Below are positions 7,394 through 10,018 of a stretch of DNA of 10,018 bases, piece after piece (the first letter of the stretch is position 1; each line of letters opens with the position of its first letter). A program made the translations under genes and the position numbers. Source of the DNA: Fibrobacter sp. (lineage in GTDB: Bacteria; Fibrobacterota; Fibrobacteria; Fibrobacterales; Fibrobacteraceae); the NCBI GenBank assembly GCA_012841225.1, contig DUVD01000048.1, forward strand, positions 1-10,018, given 5' to 3'. The notes beneath the pieces were generated by a model. The model searched no databases, was not told where the DNA came from, and saw only the letters and a list, made by a program, of their open reading frames with translations.

Positions 7394-8467
7394 TTAGCGC
7401 TGTAGCCATTTTCCAAGCCGGGCGATAATAGGACGAATTTGGTTAGCCATATTTTGATGAGAATACAAATTAGGGTGTCCATCTAGGGCAGTGTTTTCGG
7501 TGGCGAGAACATGGTGCTCAATGTCGCGGTGGCCTTTGGCTTTCTGGGCTTTAGTGATGGCGTCTATTCTAGGAATTAAGTCGTCCCTAGGCCATACTTT
7601 GGTGCTTAAAAGTAAAAACTGAACCCCTGGATGTTTAGAGCGAAGCTTGTCTAAAAAAGCGCTGTAGGCGGCGTCGAAAACAGCAGTCGGGGTGTGAGGG
7701 AAATCACCCTGAAAATCGTTTATACCCAAGAAGAGAACAATGACATGAGGATGCCATTGGTTGAAATCCCAAAGCGGTGTTTTGGGGTCTTTCTCGGCAA
7801 TGCCAGGAACGGCATGTTCGTATAATTTTACAGCAGGCCACTCGGGAGTATGGTTGGCGTAATTTTGAACTAGGCCGCGACCACTAAAGGCGTTGATTTG
7901 CAAGTCAGCCCGAAGGCTTTGAGCTAAGAGATAAGCGAAACTTTTGGTGGTGTTGGTCTTTTCAAAAACATCGCCGTCCGTGGCGTTTTGAGCTTCGTTG
8001 CCGTAACCCACAGTAAAAGAATCGCCGATGAATTCCAACCGCCGTTGCGGACGCTTTCGCGGAGTTGAAAACTCGCCATTTTCGTCTGTAGATAGAGAGT
8101 AAAATCGAATTTCACCGTTTGAGGTTTCTGATTTCTTAGACAAAGTAACCTGGTGTTTACCTGACGAAAGATTCTCGGCTAAGGCGTATTTTTGGCGTGA
8201 TCCGGTTAAAAGGGAGGGTTGTTCTTCGCCATCGATTTCGACCTGCCAATAAGCATCGCCTTCTAGCTCTGCGTAAATGGCTGAACCTTTAAATGCAAAT
8301 TGAATGCTTGCACCTGGAGCGCTGGTTCGAGCCACCGTTTTTTCAATGAGCCACCTACCGTAAAGCTCTATGGAAGAAGTGTCCGCAGGACACACTGTGG
8401 CTATTGCTGAAAAAGTGTTAGTCGTCATGATAAAAAAAAAGGAAAAAAATAATGTACTTCTATTCAT
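7394..8467 (-). CDS. Secreted family CE2-type carbohydrate esterase (SGNH fold)
   Basis: Probably removes acetyl groups from plant polysaccharides such as xylan or glucomannan outside the cell or in the periplasm. The 357 residues run: signal peptide (about 1-21 or 24), an N-terminal beta jelly-roll (about 32-128) as in CE2 enzymes, and an SGNH hydrolase domain (143-357). Visible catalytic blocks: FIGDSFTVGYG (147-156) with nucleophile Ser150, SGRGL (195-199), LGINDFQ (247-253) with Asn250 for the oxyanion hole, and DGHPN (329-333) with His331. The spacing Asp-x-His, rather than Asp-x-x-His, fits CE2, which is described as using a Ser-His dyad. I chose the ATG at 8467 because it gives a proper signal peptide. 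A GTG at 8503 would extend into the divergent gene. No Shine-Dalgarno is seen. It probably heads the operon with the cyclase. The exact substrate is not visible. Confidence 0.88.
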   Translation of the reverse strand: MNRSTLFFSFFFIMTTNTFSAIATVCPADTSSIELYGRWLIEKTVARTSAPGASIQFAFKGSAIYAELEGDAYWQVEIDGEEQPSLLTGSRQKYALAENLSSGKHQVTLSKKSETSNGEIRFYSLSTDENGEFSTPRKRPQRRLEFIGDSFTVGYGNEAQNATDGDVFEKTNTTKSFAYLLAQSLRADLQINAFSGRGLVQNYANHTPEWPAVKLYEHAVPGIAEKDPKTPLWDFNQWHPHVIVLFLGINDFQGDFPHTPTAVFDAAYSAFLDKLRSKHPGVQFLLLSTKVWPRDDLIPRIDAITKAQKAKGHRDIEHHVLATENTALDGHPNLYSHQNMANQIRPIIARLGKWLQR

Positions 8468-8476
8468 GAATAAGAA

Positions 8477-8505
8477 AATATAAATTGATGGAATGAGAAT
8501 CACAA
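8477..8505 (-). promoter_or_regulatory. Candidate promoter for the esterase gene
   Basis: The minus strand reads TTGTGA (8505-8500, 4 of 6), a 17-nt spacer, then TATATT (8482-8477, 5 of 6 to TATAAT). Only 9 nt lie between this -10 and the ATG at 8467, so the mRNA would be nearly leaderless. The -35 lies inside the first codons of the divergent cytochrome gene. Confidence 0.5.
8479..8484 (+). promoter_or_regulatory. Candidate -10 element for the cytochrome gene, overlapping the esterase -10
   Basis: TATAAA on the plus strand, 8 nt before the cytochrome ATG at 8493, overlaps the minus-strand TATATT by four bases. No good -35 is seen 16-18 nt upstream. The arrangement resembles a bidirectional promoter with one symmetric TATA core serving both genes. 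Confidence 0.4.
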
Positions 8506-8966
8506 GAAAAGCCTGGTTGGGCTTTATTTTAGTATTTGTTTACGGCGCTTTCGTAGGAAGCACCGTTTTTGCGGGTGACGGCGCTAGTCCTGCTAAATCG
8601 ATTAATGCAAAGCCTGTTGAGGCTTCTAGGGGAGACACGCTTACCCGTGAGGATGCTCGCATGGCTTATCTTGTTTACAACCTTTTAGATGAAAACAAGA
8701 AGATTAAGGGAGCTAACTTAAAGCGTGGGGCTGAACTTTTTTACATGAATTGCAGGGCGTGTCATGGAGATGACGGCCGACGTGTTAATTTTACGCCTAT
8801 GAAGTCACCGACTTACCTTGGAACTACGGCGCTTAACGATATGCCGACGTTTTGGTACCTGATGAACTTTGGCGACGGTGGGCGAGGCATGCTAGCCTAT
8901 ATAGATGAAATTTCTTTAGAGGAAATGATCGACATTGCTGGATTTGCTCAGACCCTGCCACCTTAA
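8493..8966 (+). CDS. Exported mono-haem c-type cytochrome (class I-like)
   Basis: A 157-residue electron carrier expected in the periplasm. The signal peptide or anchor (RITRKAWLGF, then a hydrophobic run) ends around VFA at 25-27. The mature part has one haem-binding CxxCH, NCRACHGDDG, with Cys87, Cys90 and the proximal ligand His91. The C-terminal pattern GGRGMLAYIDEISLEEMIDIA places Met133 as the likely distal ligand, followed by a final helix ending LPP, as in small class I cytochromes. No redox partner lies next to it, so its electron donor and acceptor are unknown. The ATG at 8493 lies 25 nt from the divergent esterase start. There is no Shine-Dalgarno with normal spacing, only GGA abutting the ATG. 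Its 3' end is 10 nt from the convergent gene at 8977. Confidence 0.88.
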   Translation: MRITRKAWLGFILVFVYGAFVGSTVFAGDGASPAKSINAKPVEASRGDTLTREDARMAYLVYNLLDENKKIKGANLKRGAELFYMNCRACHGDDGRRVNFTPMKSPTYLGTTALNDMPTFWYLMNFGDGGRGMLAYIDEISLEEMIDIAGFAQTLPP

Positions 8967-8976
8967 TTAAAAAAAA

Positions 8977-9561
8977 CTAAAATGCGGGGCGTTTTTCTTT
9001 GTTAGGCTGGTTTCGCTTGGCGTCGCCGTGCTTCTCTTTAGCGAGAGTCCGATGCGTCACAGACCCGATAGAATAGTAGCGTCCATCTTTTTGAATAATG
9101 GCCGTATAGATGTCTAAAAATTTAACGCCAAACCATTCTTGATAAATATTGTGCACATTAGCCTTAAGGTCGTAATCTTTAAGAGTAGGCTCTTTAGATG
9201 GTTTTCCGTATCTAGCGGTAAAATGATCTGACATATAAGCCACCGCATCAAAAACCTTATTTAGACGAGCTTGTTCCATGCGTCCTGTTCGGATTTCAAA
9301 AGCAAAAAACTTTTCGTTCTTATTAAAAAGAAAGTCGACTTGAACTGGTAGTTCTGCTAAGATGTAAACAGGAATGATCACCCGATCGCTTGCAGAGCCG
9401 ACTTGGCCATAGGGATCGTAGCCAAGAAGCATTATTTCTTCAATGACTTCTTGCCTGCTCAAACCAAAAACAATACCAGCAAACTGATCTTGCTTTTGCG
9501 AGAACACGTCCGTTACAAAGAACAGAGTCAAAATTATAAAAAGGAATGCTTTCTTTTGCAT
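8977..9561 (-). CDS. Exported protein of unknown function
   Basis: I do not recognise this 194-residue protein. A Sec signal peptide is clear: MQKK, a hydrophobic core (5-16), and likely cleavage after VFS (about 19-21), so the mature protein is periplasmic or secreted. The start of the mature part, FAGIVFGLSRQEVIEEIMLLGYDPYG (27-52), followed by beta-strand-like VQVDFLFNKNEKFFAFEIRTG (73-93) and a helix ending HFTARYGKPS (113-122), is a layout seen in several small periplasmic proteins in which a 'G(L/M)S..EV' helix precedes a strand pair. I cannot assign a family. The last 25 residues are very basic and probably disordered. The ATG at 9561 is fixed by a perfect AAGGAGG (9566-9572) 4 nt upstream. 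An in-frame upstream extension to 9672 would overlap aroC and hide the signal peptide. Confidence 0.8.
   Translation of the reverse strand: MQKKAFLFIILTLFFVTDVFSQKQDQFAGIVFGLSRQEVIEEIMLLGYDPYGQVGSASDRVIIPVYILAELPVQVDFLFNKNEKFFAFEIRTGRMEQARLNKVFDAVAYMSDHFTARYGKPSKEPTLKDYDLKANVHNIYQEWFGVKFLDIYTAIIQKDGRYYSIGSVTHRTLAKEKHGDAKRNQPNKEKRPAF
8979..8995. terminator. Possible weak bidirectional terminator between convergent genes
   Basis: AAAATGC, loop GGG, GCGTTTT can form a 7-bp stem (one T-G wobble). It is followed by T and CTTT on the plus strand and preceded by an A-rich run, which becomes a T-run on the minus strand. It lies just after the cytochrome stop and overlaps the last codons of the convergent gene. 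The T-tract is partly in the stem, so strength is doubtful. Confidence 0.35.
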
Positions 9562-9565
9562 TCTT

Positions 9566-9572
9566 CCTCCTT
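9566..9572 (-). promoter_or_regulatory. Strong Shine-Dalgarno site that fixes the start of the exported protein gene
   Basis: AAGGAGG on the minus strand, 4 nt before the ATG at 9561, is the strongest ribosome-binding site in the window. It contrasts with the lack of any such site before the divergent aroC. A possible minus-strand -10 (TACTAT) lies a few dozen bases further upstream, without a convincing -35. Confidence 0.75.
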
Positions 9573-9650
9573 GAGACCTGTAAAAAACATAGTAAAATAT
9601 GTTTAATAATAGGGTCTTAAACCGATAAAGCGAGAAAAATATTTGTCTTT

Positions 9651-9659
9651 TGTTATATT
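9651..9659 (+). promoter_or_regulatory. Candidate extended -10 promoter for a leaderless aroC mRNA
   Basis: TGTTATATT is an extended -10 (TGn followed by TATATT at 9654-9659). Only 6 nt separate it from the aroC ATG at 9666, so transcription would begin at or very near the A of the ATG. No -35 consensus is seen at 9631-9636, as is common for extended -10 promoters. No Shine-Dalgarno precedes the ATG. Confidence 0.45.
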
Positions 9660-9665
9660 TTCTGC

Positions 9666-10018
9666 ATGTCAAGTATATTCGGAAAAGTTTTTACGGTTTC
9701 TACCTGGGGTGAATCTCACGGTAAGGCAATTGGTGCTGTAGTCGACGGTTGTCCTTCTGGAATGCCTCTTTGTGCAGAAGATATTCAAAAACACCTAGAT
9801 CGACGTCGCCCTGGGCAAAATTTAATGGTTACTCCTCGAAAAGAGGCAGATCGAGTTGATATTTTGTCTGGCGTATTTGAAGGTAAAACCACCGGTGCTC
9901 CCATTTCTCTTATGATCCTTAACGAGGACCAGCGCAGCCACGATTACACCGATATGGTACAATGGTATCGCCCTGGTCATGCTGACTGGACTTACGATTC
10001 TAAGTATGGATTTAGAGA
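9666..10018 (+). CDS. aroC: Chorismate synthase, N-terminal part (runs off right edge)
   Basis: This enzyme converts EPSP to chorismate using reduced FMN, the last step of the shikimate pathway to aromatic amino acids, folates and quinones. From ATG at 9666, 117 full codons are visible before the window ends; the usual protein is about 350-400 residues, so roughly the first third is present. Visible marks: FTVSTWGESHG (9-19), including the conserved His18, followed by GAVVDGCPSG (signature 1 region); RRRPGQ (47-52); and WYRPGHADWTYDSKYG (101-116), the conserved substrate and FMN contact region. No stop or frameshift is seen. It diverges from the exported-protein gene at 9561 across 104 bp, with a candidate extended -10 directly before the ATG. 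Confidence 0.97.
   Translation, partial: MSSIFGKVFTVSTWGESHGKAIGAVVDGCPSGMPLCAEDIQKHLDRRRPGQNLMVTPRKEADRVDILSGVFEGKTTGAPISLMILNEDQRSHDYTDMVQWYRPGHADWTYDSKYGFR

Noticed and set aside
7377..7397. Hairpin CTAAAAC, loop, GTTTTTAG over the esterase stop, considered as a terminator
   Set aside because: The T-run is part of the stem and GC-rich bases follow it, so it lacks the features of an intrinsic terminator. Read-through into the cyclase gene remains likely.
8468..8503. GTG start at 8503 for the esterase
   Set aside because: It would overlap the divergent cytochrome start and lie upstream of the candidate -10. The ATG at 8467 gives a standard signal peptide.
9562..9672. Longer start (up to 9672) for the exported protein
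   Set aside because: It would overlap aroC and bury the signal peptide, while the ATG at 9561 has a perfect AAGGAGG.

Overview
The window looks like a chromosomal segment from a Fibrobacterota bacterium, probably an anaerobic or gut polysaccharide degrader related to Fibrobacter. The main reason is a regulator at 4538-5374 that carries the hallmarks of the TIGR02147/DUF4423 family, which I know mainly as a large Fibrobacter succinogenes paralogue group. A family CE2-type carbohydrate esterase, several lipoproteins with carbohydrate-binding-like modules and moderate AT richness fit this. Genus and species cannot be fixed from the sequence alone.

Layout. Positions 1-3365 (minus strand) hold a tight isoprenoid operon: ispA (prenyl diphosphate synthase), then dxs (first MEP-pathway enzyme, start codon directly after the ispA stop), then the first 204 codons of a protein that is probably a SpoU/TrmH-type RNA methyltransferase. 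That protein has a six-copy 12-residue Arg/Lys/Gly/Asp repeat and overlaps dxs by ATGA. Positions 3411-5374 (minus) hold a two-gene unit: a TIGR02147-type regulator overlapping by ATGA a surface lipoprotein with a carbohydrate-binding-like C-terminal domain. Positions 5486-8467 (minus) hold a probable operon of a secreted CE2 esterase, a membrane diguanylate cyclase whose periplasmic domain resembles the lipoprotein's binding module, and a small lipoprotein. Positions 8493-8966 (plus) encode a small exported c-type cytochrome that diverges from the esterase across only 25 bp. Positions 8977-9561 (minus) encode an unrecognised exported protein, convergent with the cytochrome. From 9666 to the right edge (plus) lies the N-terminal third of aroC (chorismate synthase).

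How it may work together (inference). The central 5 kb looks like a polysaccharide-response module: an esterase that removes acetyl groups from plant polysaccharide, a c-di-GMP synthase that may sense carbohydrate in the periplasm, and a neighbouring regulator/lipoprotein pair with a related binding module. The flanks are housekeeping metabolism (isoprenoids, aromatic amino acids).

An expression pattern also stands out. Several genes that begin a transcription unit (ispA, the esterase, the cytochrome, aroC) have no Shine-Dalgarno sequence but have a -10-like TATA element only 6-11 nt before the ATG, which suggests leaderless or nearly leaderless mRNAs. Most genes inside operons have recognisable Shine-Dalgarno sites. 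I saw no tRNA, rRNA, CRISPR array or insertion sequence, and no gene-free stretch longer than about 110 bp.
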